Shown here piece by piece: positions 42,534 to 51,206 of a DNA stretch of 64,000 bases. The notes below the pieces were generated by a model. The model had not been told where the DNA came from. It worked only from the letters and a program-made list of their open reading frames with translations, and ran no database searches. Made by a program: the position numbers and the translations under genes. Location of the stretch: assembly GCF_016907895.1 (NCBI RefSeq), contig NZ_JAFBCV010000001.1, forward strand, positions 1-64,000. Direction: 5' to 3'. Source of the stretch: Shouchella xiaoxiensis. GTDB taxonomy: Bacteria; Bacillota; Bacilli; Bacillales; Bacillaceae_D. Every line of letters begins with the position of its first letter. The stretch's first letter is position 1.

Positions 42534-42566
42534 GTTAAAAGAACCCGTTGTGAGGGTTCTTTTAAC
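42534..42566. terminator. Bidirectional terminator
   Basis: The 13-bp perfect stem GTTAAAAGAACCC/GGGTTCTTTTAAC, 7-nt loop, is palindromic enough to serve both the zinc-ribbon run (plus) and rap-phr (minus). Confidence 0.85.
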
Positions 42567-42586
42567 GTTAATGTATCACTAAAGGT

Positions 42587-42709
42587 TTAATGTCCGTAGT
42601 CTGGTTTTTCAAATGGTGTAATAGGATTTTCATCCTGATAAGCATGTAATGTACTTGGGGAAGAGGCTAAGAAAAATATGATGAGAAACGCTGATATTGA
42701 TTTTTTCAA
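42587..42709 (-). CDS. phr: Phr signalling peptide precursor
   Basis: This 40-codon frame lies immediately downstream of rap. A TTG start (minus) overlaps the rap stop (C-TTGA), with TAGGAG 10 nt upstream inside rap. The product begins MKKSISAFLIIFFLASSPS, a Sec signal peptide with likely cleavage at LHA, and ends YQDENPITPFEKPDYGH. Phr precursors are exported, trimmed to five to seven C-terminal residues, re-imported by Opp and inhibit the cognate Rap. The likely active peptide lies in EKPDYGH. The KPD core recalls the NprX heptapeptide (SKPDIVG), though that pairs with NprR rather than a Rap. It is too short for routine gene calls. Confidence 0.8.
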   Translation of the reverse strand: MKKSISAFLIIFFLASSPSTLHAYQDENPITPFEKPDYGH

Positions 42710-43806
42710 GATTGATCAACTCCTAAATATAGGTTTTTTTGTTTTGCCTGAAGGGCAATTTTTAAAAAACTAAGGGCAATATCTGTATATCCTTTTTTCT
42801 CGAAAACGCCTGAAATCTCTTCACTTAATTCTTCTACCTCATAGTGTAGTTTTAATTTTGTTAATTCATTTGTAATCTGATTTAATTTAGCTTTGTTTTC
42901 TAAGATATATAAGGATTCAAGAATTTTACAACGTAGGATGTATTCACGATTTTTGTGATATGTCGCTTCCTTTAACGCTTCAAACAGCCATTGCTGTGCT
43001 TCGTCAAATTGATCGAGTGCAAATAATGCTCTTGCTAGACTATACTTAGCCTTGCTATAAACAATGGTATCTTTAATTTCATATTTTTCTATAATTAACT
43101 TTTGGAAATGTACGGCTGATTGGTAATCTTTTTTCCGATGTGCATTTACTCCTAAAGATCTTATTAGAATAACCTCAGTATGCGTGTTCTTTTGAACTTG
43201 GGACATACTGGTTTTGAGTATTTCTTCTGCTTTTTGGTAGTTACCTGCCTCTGAGAATATTGAAGCTAAGATATGTTGACAATAAACTTCTCTTTCAGGA
43301 TAGCCCAATCTTTTAAAGGAAACAATCGCTTCTTCTAAGTAAGAGGAAGCAAGCACATTTTGGTTAATTCTTTGAAGCGAAATTCCCATGTAGTAATGAA
43401 AATCGGCTTCTTCAGCCGCATCATTTACATGCTCTAGTAACCGTTCAGCTTTGCGAAATAGTTTTACAGCTGAGCGGTAGCGCTCGTGCAAAAATTCATG
43501 CTGACCACTAACGAAGTAATAGAGATAGTGAAGCATATGGTCGATAGACTTTTCTACAGTAATGCCAACGTGCTCAAGCATCTTGCCTCCTGTTGTTTCA
43601 TCGGTTGTTTGGTCTCGCATGAGGGTAAATCGATATTCAACAAGAGAATAGTAAGCTAGCATACGGTCACTTGGTTCCATTCGTTTAAGCATTTCTTTAA
43701 TCTCGGTATGCAGCAGGACAGCTTGATCAACGGAACGGGCAATGATGCAACTGTACCATTCTACAATTTTTGCACCGACTTCTTCCGCTGGGATCGTAAC
43801 ATACAT
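42706..43806 (-). CDS. rap: Rap family TPR regulator (phosphatase or anti-activator)
   Basis: This cytoplasmic regulator of 366 residues is the usual Rap size. An N-terminal three-helix bundle (about 1-70) is followed by six or seven TPR repeats (for example AEEADFHYYMGISLQRI, NYQKAEEILKTSM). Raps either dephosphorylate Spo0F or block response regulators such as ComA, and are inhibited by Phr peptides that bind the TPR groove. ATG 43806 has AAAGGAGGT 6 nt upstream. It is followed by an overlapping phr gene, which strongly supports the assignment. It has no HTH, so it is not a PlcR or NprR type. Confidence 0.88.
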   Translation of the reverse strand: MYVTIPAEEVGAKIVEWYSCIIARSVDQAVLLHTEIKEMLKRMEPSDRMLAYYSLVEYRFTLMRDQTTDETTGGKMLEHVGITVEKSIDHMLHYLYYFVSGQHEFLHERYRSAVKLFRKAERLLEHVNDAAEEADFHYYMGISLQRINQNVLASSYLEEAIVSFKRLGYPEREVYCQHILASIFSEAGNYQKAEEILKTSMSQVQKNTHTEVILIRSLGVNAHRKKDYQSAVHFQKLIIEKYEIKDTIVYSKAKYSLARALFALDQFDEAQQWLFEALKEATYHKNREYILRCKILESLYILENKAKLNQITNELTKLKLHYEVEELSEEISGVFEKKGYTDIALSFLKIALQAKQKNLYLGVDQS

Positions 43807-43833
43807 TTGTTTACCTCCTTTCAAGATAATTCC

Positions 43834-43862
43834 ATTATAATCTCGATTCTAATTAAATGTAA
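43834..43862 (-). promoter_or_regulatory. Probable rap promoter
   Basis: On the minus strand a perfect TATAAT (plus 43834-43839) is 17 nt after TTACAT (43857-43862). The start would lie about 20 nt before the rap ATG. Confidence 0.5.
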
Positions 43863-43953
43863 GAACAATTAGATATTTCCCAATACACAATATGCTAAAT
43901 TTCTGCAAGATTAGCGTCTTTTTTTTAACCTTCTTGTTTAGGAGTGTTGTCTC

Positions 43954-44349
43954 ATGAATAAATGGACAGGTTCAGCTGGAATTTGCATTAATGAAGAAGG
44001 TAAACTATTAATGGTATTACAGGGAGCGCCTGATGAAGAAAAAACGTGGTCGGTTCCGTCAGGTGGAAGAGAAGTGGATGAAACCTATCAAGCTTGCTGT
44101 CTGCGAGAGGTTGAGGAAGAGACGGGCTATCAAACTGAAGTAAGCCAATTCATTAAAGTAAAAACAGGTTATTATAACCAACCTCAATTGGCGTATGAGG
44201 TCCATTATTTCTTATTAAACAAAATAGCTGGACAGATGAACATTCAAGACCCTGATCAACTTATTTATGAAATTGCTTGGAAGTCGATTGAGGAGATTCG
44301 TTCATTAAAAATGGATTTTCCAGAGGACCGTACGTTTTTAATTTTATGA
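43954..44349 (+). CDS. Nudix hydrolase
   Basis: This is a nucleoside-diphosphate-linked hydrolase of 131 residues with a perfect Nudix box GGREVDETYQACCLREVEEE-TG (consensus Gx5Ex7REUxEExGU, about residues 38-60). The catalytic glutamates would bind Mg2+. A GGAGTG site lies upstream of ATG 43954. Followed by a methyltransferase gene 34 nt downstream, it is likely in an operon with that gene. The substrate is unknown. Confidence 0.9.
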   Translation: MNKWTGSAGICINEEGKLLMVLQGAPDEEKTWSVPSGGREVDETYQACCLREVEEETGYQTEVSQFIKVKTGYYNQPQLAYEVHYFLLNKIAGQMNIQDPDQLIYEIAWKSIEEIRSLKMDFPEDRTFLIL

Positions 44350-44382
44350 TTCAGCATCAAAGAAAGAATGGGAGGGAGAAAG

Positions 44383-45117
44383 ATGAAACATAATTCGTAT
44401 GACAATCATGCTTTTTTCGAAAAGTATAGCCAAATGGACCGCTCGGTTAAAGGGCTAGCAGGTGCTGGAGAGTGGAGCACGTTAGAACCATTGCTTCCAG
44501 CTTTTAAGGGGAAGTCGGTACTTGATCTAGGCTGTGGCTATGGCTGGCACAGCATGTATGCGGCAGAGCATGGTGCGACGAGTGTGATCGGCGTCGATTT
44601 ATCGACGAAAATGCTTGAGGTAGCCGAAGAGAAGTCCACAGCTTTCAACAATGTGAACTACGTGCAGTCTGGGATTGAGGATTTTGAGATAAAACCGGGG
44701 CAGTTTGATGTCATTTTAAGTTCGCTTGCGCTGCATTATGTGCCGTCATTTGACGAGGTTGCCAAAAAAGCAAACGTAGGGCTAAAGGCCAATGGTCAAT
44801 TTATCTTTTCGGTGGAACATCCTGTTTTTACGGCGGAAGGAAGTCAGGAATGGATTTATGGTCAAGACAATGAAATTGCTCATTTTCCAGTTGATAATTA
44901 CTATTATGAAGGGGAGCGAAAAGCAACCTTTTTAGGTGAAACCGTGGTCAAGTATCATAAGACATTAACGACTTATTTGGACGGTCTTTTAACAAACGGT
45001 TTCCGCATTGAACGAGTCGTTGAACCGATGCCGGCGGAAGGCGTGCGGTCATTACCGGGGATGAAAGATGAAATGAGACGTCCGATGATGTTAATTGTTG
45101 TGGCGCGGAAAGAGTAA
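44383..45117 (+). CDS. SAM-dependent methyltransferase
   Basis: This class I methyltransferase of 244 residues has motif I VLDLGCGYGWHSMYAAEHGA, the acidic residue ending strand two (GVDLS) and an ILSSLALHYV strand four. ATG 44383, 7 nt after GGGAGG, is preferred to ATG 44368, which precedes the ribosome site. It is probably co-transcribed with the Nudix gene. The substrate is likely a small molecule or cofactor; similar proteins are annotated as generic class I methyltransferases. Confidence 0.87.
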   Translation: MKHNSYDNHAFFEKYSQMDRSVKGLAGAGEWSTLEPLLPAFKGKSVLDLGCGYGWHSMYAAEHGATSVIGVDLSTKMLEVAEEKSTAFNNVNYVQSGIEDFEIKPGQFDVILSSLALHYVPSFDEVAKKANVGLKANGQFIFSVEHPVFTAEGSQEWIYGQDNEIAHFPVDNYYYEGERKATFLGETVVKYHKTLTTYLDGLLTNGFRIERVVEPMPAEGVRSLPGMKDEMRRPMMLIVVARKE

Positions 45118-45175
45118 GGAGAGTACTACGAAACTACTTTTAGCTTCAAGCTTTAATCTTTAAAAGGAGGATTTT

Positions 45176-45421
45176 ATGAAAGTCTTAAAGACAATATGGC
45201 CTTGGACTTCGGTTGCCATCATTGTTTTATTCATTGTTCGTTTCTTTAATGATCAAGTTTGGCTGGATGTGGCTTTTAACTTATGCGTTGCATTTACGGT
45301 TTCGGTCCTTGCCGTTGAGATGATTGTAGCAAAGCAAAGAGACAAAGGTTGGCTCATTGGGATTATTGGCATTTTCGTCACAATTCTTTTAATTGATGTA
45401 GTTGTGATGGTTGTTACCTAG
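45176..45421 (+). CDS. Small membrane protein, 81 aa
   Basis: This protein has three hydrophobic helices (about 8-24, 30-50, 58-80) with a basic KQRDKG loop. AAAAGGAGG precedes the ATG. No family is recognised, but the composition resembles short DUF-type Bacillus membrane proteins. Confidence 0.65.
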   Translation: MKVLKTIWPWTSVAIIVLFIVRFFNDQVWLDVAFNLCVAFTVSVLAVEMIVAKQRDKGWLIGIIGIFVTILLIDVVVMVVT

Positions 45422-45446
45422 AGTTAGACCATACAAGGGAGCGTGA

Positions 45447-45665
45447 ATGATGAAAGCGAGTTATGGTAAGCACAAAGATGAAGCTGCTTTTCTTGCTTTG
45501 CTCTCGGCCCCAGCAAGAAGAGCATTGCTACATGCAGGAATTACGACTGTCGAACGTTTGTCGACCTACACAGAAAAGGACATTCTTCAGCTACATGGAA
45601 TTGGTCCTGCTTCATTACCAACGTTGCGTACTTGTCTAGAAGAAGAAGGTCTGTCGTTTACGTAA
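45447..45665 (+). CDS. Helix-hairpin-helix, RNA-polymerase-alpha-CTD-like small protein
   Basis: This protein of 72 residues contains a HhH motif: ARRALLHAGITTVERLS, then LQLHGIGPASLPTLRTCLEE, very like the DNA-binding C-terminal domain of RpoA and related stand-alone proteins. An AAGGGAGCGTGA site precedes ATG 45447. It overlaps the end of the convergent DUF218 gene by 8 nt. It probably binds DNA or nucleic acids; its role is unknown. Confidence 0.72.
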   Translation: MMKASYGKHKDEAAFLALLSAPARRALLHAGITTVERLSTYTEKDILQLHGIGPASLPTLRTCLEEEGLSFT

Positions 45666-46329
45666 TATAAGCTAAATGCGCGTTTTCAAGTCCTTCGATT
45701 GGCTGATTTGATGGAGCGATCTGACCTTGATTTCCATAATGAAGGATTCGGAGGTATTCACCAAAGACAAGAGCGCGGTTTTTCTCTGTTTGATGCCAAG
45801 TTAATCTTGTAAGCAATGGCTCGTCATCAAAAGCTGTATCAAATGAATAGGGGATGTAGCTCATATTTTTCGGAAGCTGTTTCTGGAGCGTGCGAATTTG
45901 TCTGCCGGTGCCGTAACTTTTACAGATAACAAGTAGGCTTTTAATCTTTGTAAAATTGACGATTGTTTTTGCTTCAGAGACGTTTTCAAAGGAGCTTTTT
46001 GATTTGGTTTCATACACAATCGCATCTTCTGGTACGCCGTTCTCAATTAGTTTGGACACAATCCATTCTGCTTCACTTCCGGCTACTCCGTTCCAATCAC
46101 GGTGCGTCATCCTCCAAGAGCTTGTGCCCCCGGTCACAATGATTCTCTTTCCTAGTCCGTGATTATAGGCTTGAAGGGGATGTTGCCAATTGCCGGGGTG
46201 AGAGCCACCAAAGACAAATATCGCGTCACAGGGCTCAGGTTTTACATCTTGATAAAATGCCAGCATTGTTAACGCTCGAATTTGCTCAAGAGATAAAGGC
46301 GGGACTTGTGGAAATTTTGGAATAGCCAT
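45658..46329 (-). CDS. YdcF-like DUF218 protein
   Basis: This protein of 223 residues has the DUF218 core: DAIFVFGGSHPG near residue 36, GKRIIVTGGTS near 62, and an E-x-K/SSFENV segment followed by SLLVICKSYGTGRQIRTL. DUF218 proteins include E. coli YdcF (nucleotide-sugar or SAM binding) and membrane-associated ElyC/SanA types. This one has no TM helix. The start has AGGTACC (weak). It converges on the HhH gene. A precise function cannot be given. Confidence 0.8.
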   Translation of the reverse strand: MAIPKFPQVPPLSLEQIRALTMLAFYQDVKPEPCDAIFVFGGSHPGNWQHPLQAYNHGLGKRIIVTGGTSSWRMTHRDWNGVAGSEAEWIVSKLIENGVPEDAIVYETKSKSSFENVSEAKTIVNFTKIKSLLVICKSYGTGRQIRTLQKQLPKNMSYIPYSFDTAFDDEPLLTRLTWHQTEKNRALVFGEYLRILHYGNQGQIAPSNQPIEGLENAHLAYIT

Positions 46330-46518
46330 AATAAGGTACCTCCAGTTTTGTTTTATCTGATTATACCAATTTTATAAAATAGAACGAAGGCTAGATTCTA
46401 ATTTTCTCAATCGTGATTGTAATTTAAACATATCGTGCTCTTCGATGTCGAAAGCACTTAATGTTCAGCATAAGTCTTATTTATGAGAGTCTGACTTTTT
46501 TGATAGGGAGCGTGATTT

Positions 46519-47097
46519 ATGCTTTTTGCAGGAAAGAATCTACTTTATGAAGCGTTTCCGCAAGAATTAAAAGCAGACGTTAAAGCTGTTATTAAAAAGA
46601 AGATTCGCCCTCGAGACGGGCGTGCAAACAGTTGGTTTTCGGTCCATTATGATGAAGAACAACTACAAATTCCAGAGCGCTTATACATAAAAATGCCTAA
46701 AGATAGTAAGGTTGAAGAGTTAAGTGAGCAGCAGGTCATCGTATATGCTTGTTTGTGCTCACGTCATCATGACGGGTTCGTGCGAGAACGCTATGTTATA
46801 GAGCTCATTTCTAATAGTGGCAAGTATCCTTGGGTTATCCCGTATATTTTTCGGCTAACCGGGGAGTACGTAATAGAAATTTTAGATACGGTCAAAGAAC
46901 GGCTGTCTGATTTGGACGAGAGTGCAATGGCTGCATTTGTTAAAGCAAATCCTCAGTTTGTACAAACAACAAAGAGTCAGATCATTAGCTACTGGAACTG
47001 TAATTACCGCAGTGACTATCCTCAGTTCGATACGTATGTTGGCGCTCCAATTCTTGCTTATCTTAATAAGGTTGAAAGGCAAACAAAACTCTGTTAA
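46519..47097 (+). CDS. Conserved hypothetical protein, 192 aa
   Basis: This cytoplasmic protein begins MLFAGKNLLYEAFPQELK. Motifs are RPRDGRANSWFSVHYDEEQL, ACLCSRHHDGFVRERYV and a helical region with YSIISYWNCNYR-like Trp/Cys residues. No TM or signal sequence is visible. The AGGGAGCGTG site supports ATG 46519. No known family recognised. It is a single-gene unit before a strong hairpin at 47192-47264. Confidence 0.65.
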   Translation: MLFAGKNLLYEAFPQELKADVKAVIKKKIRPRDGRANSWFSVHYDEEQLQIPERLYIKMPKDSKVEELSEQQVIVYACLCSRHHDGFVRERYVIELISNSGKYPWVIPYIFRLTGEYVIEILDTVKERLSDLDESAMAAFVKANPQFVQTTKSQIISYWNCNYRSDYPQFDTYVGAPILAYLNKVERQTKLC

Positions 47098-47191
47098 GCT
47101 ACAACAACAAACAGAAGAAAGCTAGGTGAAGACATTCGGCACCATTGACGTTTTGGCGTTCAGAAATGTGATGGTGACTGGAGCAGGGTAA

Positions 47192-47264
47192 AACGATTGT
47201 TTTGTAGCAAAATAAAAAGTATGGGAACATGCTTCTTTGTTTTGCGCAAAATCGTTGTTTTATT
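47192..47264 (+). terminator. Structured hairpin after the 46519 gene
   Basis: The outer arms AACGATTGTTTTG and CAAAATCGTT (47192-47204 / 47247-47256) enclose GCAAAA/TTTTGC and an apical AAGTATG-GGAA-CATGCTT stem. GTTTTATT follows. It is a well-folded stem-loop with a GGAA tetraloop and is probably a terminator, although it is more elaborate than most in the window. Confidence 0.55.
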
Positions 47265-47283
47265 CTGCGGTGCCTATGCTCGT

Positions 47284-47316
47284 AACCCGTAGAGTAATCA
47301 CTCTGCGGGTTTTTTG
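47284..47316 (+). terminator. Rho-independent terminator
   Basis: The 12-bp stem AACCCGTAGAGT/ACTCTGCGGGTT (one mismatch) with an AATC loop ends in a T-run. It lies just before the next methyltransferase gene. Confidence 0.8.
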
Positions 47317-47343
47317 TGTTTGATAAAAGAGGAGGAATGAACA

Positions 47344-48177
47344 ATGAATCAGAAGTTACTAGCAAGCGTAAAGAAACCGGAACCTTTTACACGGTCGGAG
47401 AAGATGTTTTGGACCGATCCTCATATTGCAACGCATCTGCTTGAAGCTCATCTCAGTCAGGCGACAGAAGGTGCTAGCCGAAATCAGGCATTTATTGAAC
47501 GGTCAGTCGCTTTTTTATGTCATGAGGTGTTGACTAACGAAACAAAGGCGATTATTGATTATGGTTGTGGTCCTGGGTTTTACTGTGAAGCCTTTGCAAA
47601 GCGTGGCTATCAGGTGACAGGCGTTGATTTTTCAGCTAATTCGATTGCTTACGCTAAGTCTCAGGCTAAAGAGAAACAGCTACCAATAACGTATGAAATT
47701 CAAAATTATTTAGAGGAGATGGAGAACAAGAAATATGATTTCGCGACGCTTATCTATTGTGATTACGGTGCGCTCTCCGCTTCTGATAGAAAACAATTTC
47801 TCTCTAATTGCTGGCATCGTTTAAAGGAAGGAGGCAGGTTGTTTCTTGATGTGTTTACTGACTTAAAATACGACGCGTTTACGGAGTCTCGGTCTTGGCA
47901 TCTGCATGAGCAGGGCGGTTTTTGGTCCGAGCGCGAGCACCTTGAACTAGCGCAAAACGTAAAATATTCCGATCTCGTCACGCTTGAGCAGTCGGTTATC
48001 GTAACGGAGGATGATGTGGATACGTATTACATTTGGAATCAATTTTTTACGAGAGATAGGTTTGTTAATGAACTTGCAGCCGCTGGATTTAAGTTGATTG
48101 CGGTTTATAATAATGCAGCGGGGCAAGCTTTTAATGGAAAAGCAGAGACGATGGCAGTAGTTGTCGAAAAGAAATAG
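47344..48177 (+). CDS. SAM-dependent methyltransferase
   Basis: This class I methyltransferase of 277 residues has motif I IIDYGCGPGFYCEAFAKRGY near residue 76, then VTGVDFSANSIAYAKSQA (ribose-binding acid) and ATLIYCDYGALS (strand four). An AGAGGAGG site precedes ATG 47344. It is a monocistronic unit bounded by terminators. The substrate is unknown, with no clear neighbour to link it to a pathway. Confidence 0.87.
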   Translation: MNQKLLASVKKPEPFTRSEKMFWTDPHIATHLLEAHLSQATEGASRNQAFIERSVAFLCHEVLTNETKAIIDYGCGPGFYCEAFAKRGYQVTGVDFSANSIAYAKSQAKEKQLPITYEIQNYLEEMENKKYDFATLIYCDYGALSASDRKQFLSNCWHRLKEGGRLFLDVFTDLKYDAFTESRSWHLHEQGGFWSEREHLELAQNVKYSDLVTLEQSVIVTEDDVDTYYIWNQFFTRDRFVNELAAAGFKLIAVYNNAAGQAFNGKAETMAVVVEKK

Positions 48178-48190
48178 TTAGGTTAGTTTC

Positions 48191-48219
48191 TAACCCTGAC
48201 AGTTAAGATGTCAGGGTTA
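48191..48219 (+). terminator. Hairpin after the methyltransferase gene
   Basis: The 11-bp perfect stem TAACCCTGACA/TGTCAGGGTTA, 7-nt loop, has only a weak T-tract downstream (TAGATTT). Confidence 0.55.
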
Positions 48220-48253
48220 TAGATTTAGGATAATAGAGAGTGGGGGTGAAACG

Positions 48254-49132
48254 ATGAGGCTTGATCGCTTACTTGGCATTACTGTTCAGCTGCTGGCTTC
48301 AAGAAAACGAGTAACAGCACCAGAATTGGCTCAGCAATTCGAAGTATCCGTACGAACGATCTACCGCGATATAGATGTGCTCGCGCAAGCGGGTATACCG
48401 ATTGTTGCGCATGCAGGAGTTGAGGGTGGTTTTGAAATAATGGAGCAATTTGCGTTATCAAAACAACTATTCTCTCTTGCTGAGCTCTCCTTTCTTTATC
48501 AACTTTTAGAAAAAATGGAGTTTCAACCGTCTCAAGCCGTTCGGGACAAGCTGGCGGCGATTCAACCCCTTGTTACGGAACAAGCTAATAACCAAGTTTT
48601 GCTGTCTTTAAGTAGTCATGAACAGGAGCGTTCGTTCATACAATCATGGCTGGACGCATTATCAAAAAAGAAGCTTGTTTCATTTCAGTATTGTGATGCA
48701 AAAGGAAATGAATCCGAGCGGACGGTTGAACCGCGAAATGTCTTGTATGAAGCAGGAAGGTGGTATGGCGAGGGATACTGCCGATCTCGAAAAGCAGACC
48801 GAGTCTTTCGATTGGCCCGAATGACAGACCTAGTTATTTTGAAAGATTCATTTATTGAAAGAGAGAAGCAACCGGATCAAGCCTTTGTTTCGTTGGAGAT
48901 GGTCCATTTGCGTTTCTCACTTGAGGTCGAGAAGCGAGTGCGTGAGCAGTTTTTTGAAGGGGTTGAGGCTCATAAAGCATGGATCGATGTGCAGATGCCA
49001 CTGTATGATGAGCTTTATGCCATTCAACTTTGTTTAAGTTATGGAGCGTCAGCGGAGCTAATTGCCCCGACTCGTTTGCGTCATGTTCTATTGAAAGAGC
49101 TTGAGGCAATCAAACATAAGTATGAAGGATGA
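48254..49132 (+). CDS. HTH/WYL-domain transcription regulator (YafY-like)
   Basis: This regulator of 292 residues has an N-terminal HTH_11 (LAQQFEVSVRTIYRDIDVLA, about 25-45) and a central WYL-type ligand domain (about 140-210, with RNVLYEAGRWYGEGYC). A C-terminal WCX-like region follows. GGGGGTG precedes ATG 48254. It lies 52 nt upstream of a DrrAB-type exporter on the same strand, so it probably controls that operon in response to a small molecule. Confidence 0.87.
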   Translation: MRLDRLLGITVQLLASRKRVTAPELAQQFEVSVRTIYRDIDVLAQAGIPIVAHAGVEGGFEIMEQFALSKQLFSLAELSFLYQLLEKMEFQPSQAVRDKLAAIQPLVTEQANNQVLLSLSSHEQERSFIQSWLDALSKKKLVSFQYCDAKGNESERTVEPRNVLYEAGRWYGEGYCRSRKADRVFRLARMTDLVILKDSFIEREKQPDQAFVSLEMVHLRFSLEVEKRVREQFFEGVEAHKAWIDVQMPLYDELYAIQLCLSYGASAELIAPTRLRHVLLKELEAIKHKYEG

Positions 49133-49184
49133 ACAGAGCGCTGACGATAAAGAACGTAAGGGATTGATTAAGGAGTGAGTGACC

Positions 49185-50138
49185 ATGGGTGAATACGCGA
49201 TTGAGGCGAAGAATTTAGTGAAGTTGTTTGGAAAACAACGCGCAGTTGATGGAATTGATTTAACGGTGCCAAAGGGAATCGTATACGGTTTTTTAGGACC
49301 AAACGGTGCAGGAAAAACGACGACCGTTCGGATGCTAGCGACACTGTTAAAGCCTGATGGAGGCTATGCGAAAGTAATGGGTTACGATGTCGCAAAAGAA
49401 ACAGGCGAGGTGCGAAAACAAATTAGCTTAACGGGTCAATATGCCTCACTTGATGAAGATTTAACCGGGATTGAGAATTTGGTTATGATTGGGCGCTTAT
49501 TCGGTTATTCCAAGAAGTTAGCAAAAGAGCGGGCGATGGAACTGCTTCAAGCTTTTCGGTTAGAAGACGCTGGCAAGAAGCAGGTGAAGAACTATTCTGG
49601 TGGAATGAGACGAAGAATGGATATCGCAGCAAGTATTATTGTCACACCAGAATTGCTGTTTTTAGATGAACCAACTACAGGTCTTGATCCAATGAGTCGA
49701 AATGAAGTTTGGGATATTATTCGGGCGCTAGTGAAAGCAGGCACGACCGTTTTGCTGACGACGCAGTATTTAGAAGAAGCCGACCAATTGGCCGATCGGA
49801 TAGCTGTCATTCATCGAGGCAAAATTATTGCTGAGGCTACGAGCAAAGAGTTAAAGGACTCGGTTGGTGACAGTCGTCTACAAGTAGAGCTCGCGTCTGA
49901 TCAGGATCGAGAGGAAGCGATTAAGCTGCTGGAAGAACAATTAGCGACAACAATCTATCAGACAGACAATCAGACCTTAACTGCACAAGTAAACCATCCG
50001 ACACTTGTCGTTGAGGCGCTCGGAAAGTTAACGGCTTCTGGTATTAACATCGTTGATTTTTCACTTGGAAAACCAAGTTTAGACGAAGTCTTCTTGACCT
50101 TGACTGGGGAGAAAGTAGAGGAGGAAGATCATGGATAA
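49185..50138 (+). CDS. ABC exporter ATPase, DrrA type
   Basis: This nucleotide-binding subunit of 317 residues has Walker [11 protein letters not shown] near residue 38, Q-loop SLTGQYAS, signature [12 protein letters not shown] and Walker [16 protein letters not shown]-terminal extension typical of daunorubicin-resistance ATPases follows. ATG 49185 lies 8 nt after AAGGAG; GTG 49179 is an alternative. It is translationally coupled to the following permease (8-nt overlap). Substrate: hydrophobic drug or antibiotic. Confidence 0.9.
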   Translation: MGEYAIEAKNLVKLFGKQRAVDGIDLTVPKGIVYGFLGPNGAGKTTTVRMLATLLKPDGGYAKVMGYDVAKETGEVRKQISLTGQYASLDEDLTGIENLVMIGRLFGYSKKLAKERAMELLQAFRLEDAGKKQVKNYSGGMRRRMDIAASIIVTPELLFLDEPTTGLDPMSRNEVWDIIRALVKAGTTVLLTTQYLEEADQLADRIAVIHRGKIIAEATSKELKDSVGDSRLQVELASDQDREEAIKLLEEQLATTIYQTDNQTLTAQVNHPTLVVEALGKLTASGINIVDFSLGKPSLDEVFLTLTGEKVEEEDHG

Positions 50139-50948
50139 ACAAAGAAACCTAATTGATCAAGCCATTGTCCGTAAAGATCGACCTAAAAGCCCAAACTTTG
50201 TCCAAGCGACGTTCACATTTGCTTCACGTGCTTTACTACGGATAAAGCATATTCCTGAGCAAATGTTTGATGTGACCGCATTTCCTGTTATTTTCTTGCT
50301 TATGTTTACCTACTTATTCGGCGGCGCGATAGCTGGCTCAACTAGTGAGTACTTGCAGTTTCTGTTGCCTGGAATATTGGTAATGACCGTCGCACAAATT
50401 ACGATGTACACAGGATTGGATTTAAATAATGACATCCGAAAAGGGATATTTGATCGCTTCCGCACGCTACCAATCTGGTTGCCGCAACACTGGTGGGAGG
50501 ACTACTTGTTGACGTCATTCGTTACTTACTAGCGATGGGCATTATGATTGGATTAGGACTCATTCTTGGCTTCAGACCCGAGGGAGGCGTTGCTGGGGTT
50601 AGTTTAGCGGTTGGGTTAATTCTGTTGTTTGCGTTCAGTCTTTCATGGATTTGGACGGCATTAGGGGTAGTGATGCGTTCAGATAAATCGCTGATGATGG
50701 TAAGCATGATGATTTTATTTCCATTAACGTTTGTCAGCAATGTATTCGTTGATCCGAGTACGCTACCAGGCTGGTTGGAATGGTTTGTGGGTGTTAACCC
50801 AATTTCAATCCTTGCAAATGCAGTACGGGGACTGATGCATAACACAGCTACTCTTCAAGATATCGGCCTTGTCCTGCTTGTTTCAAGTGCACTAGTAGTT
50901 GTTTTTGCACCACTGACTATGTATTTGTTTCGGAATAAGAATAAATAA
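50131..50948 (+). pseudogene. Frameshifted ABC-2 permease, DrrB type
   Basis: The reading frame begins [16 protein letters not shown] and runs as an ABC-2 membrane subunit to FRTLPIWLP. It then shifts to another frame that continues ATLVGGLLVDVIRYLLAMG to the stop at 50948. The join is near 50484-50485, where ccgcaaca would restore the expected P-A-T-L if read ccggcaaca, so a single G appears to be missing. The two halves together would give 272 residues with six TM helices, the normal size. As it stands the permease is truncated after TM3 and the pump is probably inactive, unless this is a sequencing error. Confidence 0.82.
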
Positions 50949-50954
50949 GATATA

Positions 50955-51186
50955 GAGGAGGCTGGGACAAAGAGATAGGAGCGTAATGAACAGACGAACG
51001 GTCCAATTTAGGCTTAATCGTCTGTTCGTTTTTTATCTAAATCCTATGGGAGAGCACGAGTCTGAAGCCCTTGTCGTGGCGGTATTTGCACGGAAAAGGC
51101 TGATGATGCCCGCTGGTAGCGAAGGGTTCTCCTGGAGCGGATTTAGTTAAAGTTCATGTTTAACGTTCTGTCCCAGCTCTTTTTAG
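50955..51186 (+). repeat. Structured inverted-repeat element (MITE/REP-like)
   Basis: The ends carry GCTGGGACA (50961-50969) and TGTCCCAGC (51169-51177). Inside are a 10-bp hairpin with T6 (50988-51034) and a nested stem CTAAATCC…GGATTTAG (51037-51044 / 51139-51146) with GGAGA/TCTCC inside it. Short GAGGCTGGGACA-type intergenic repeats are common in Bacillales. It follows the ABC operon directly and ends about 20 nt before the SAP gene. Confidence 0.6.
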
Positions 51187-51206
51187 TTCAAAAAAAGAGG
51201 TGTAAT

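Noticed and set aside
47126-47191. 21-codon frame (GTG, MKTFGTIDVLAFRNVM…) before the 47192 hairpin
   Set aside because: The ribosome site is weak and the product is not like a leader peptide; no Trp, Ile or other control codons are enriched.
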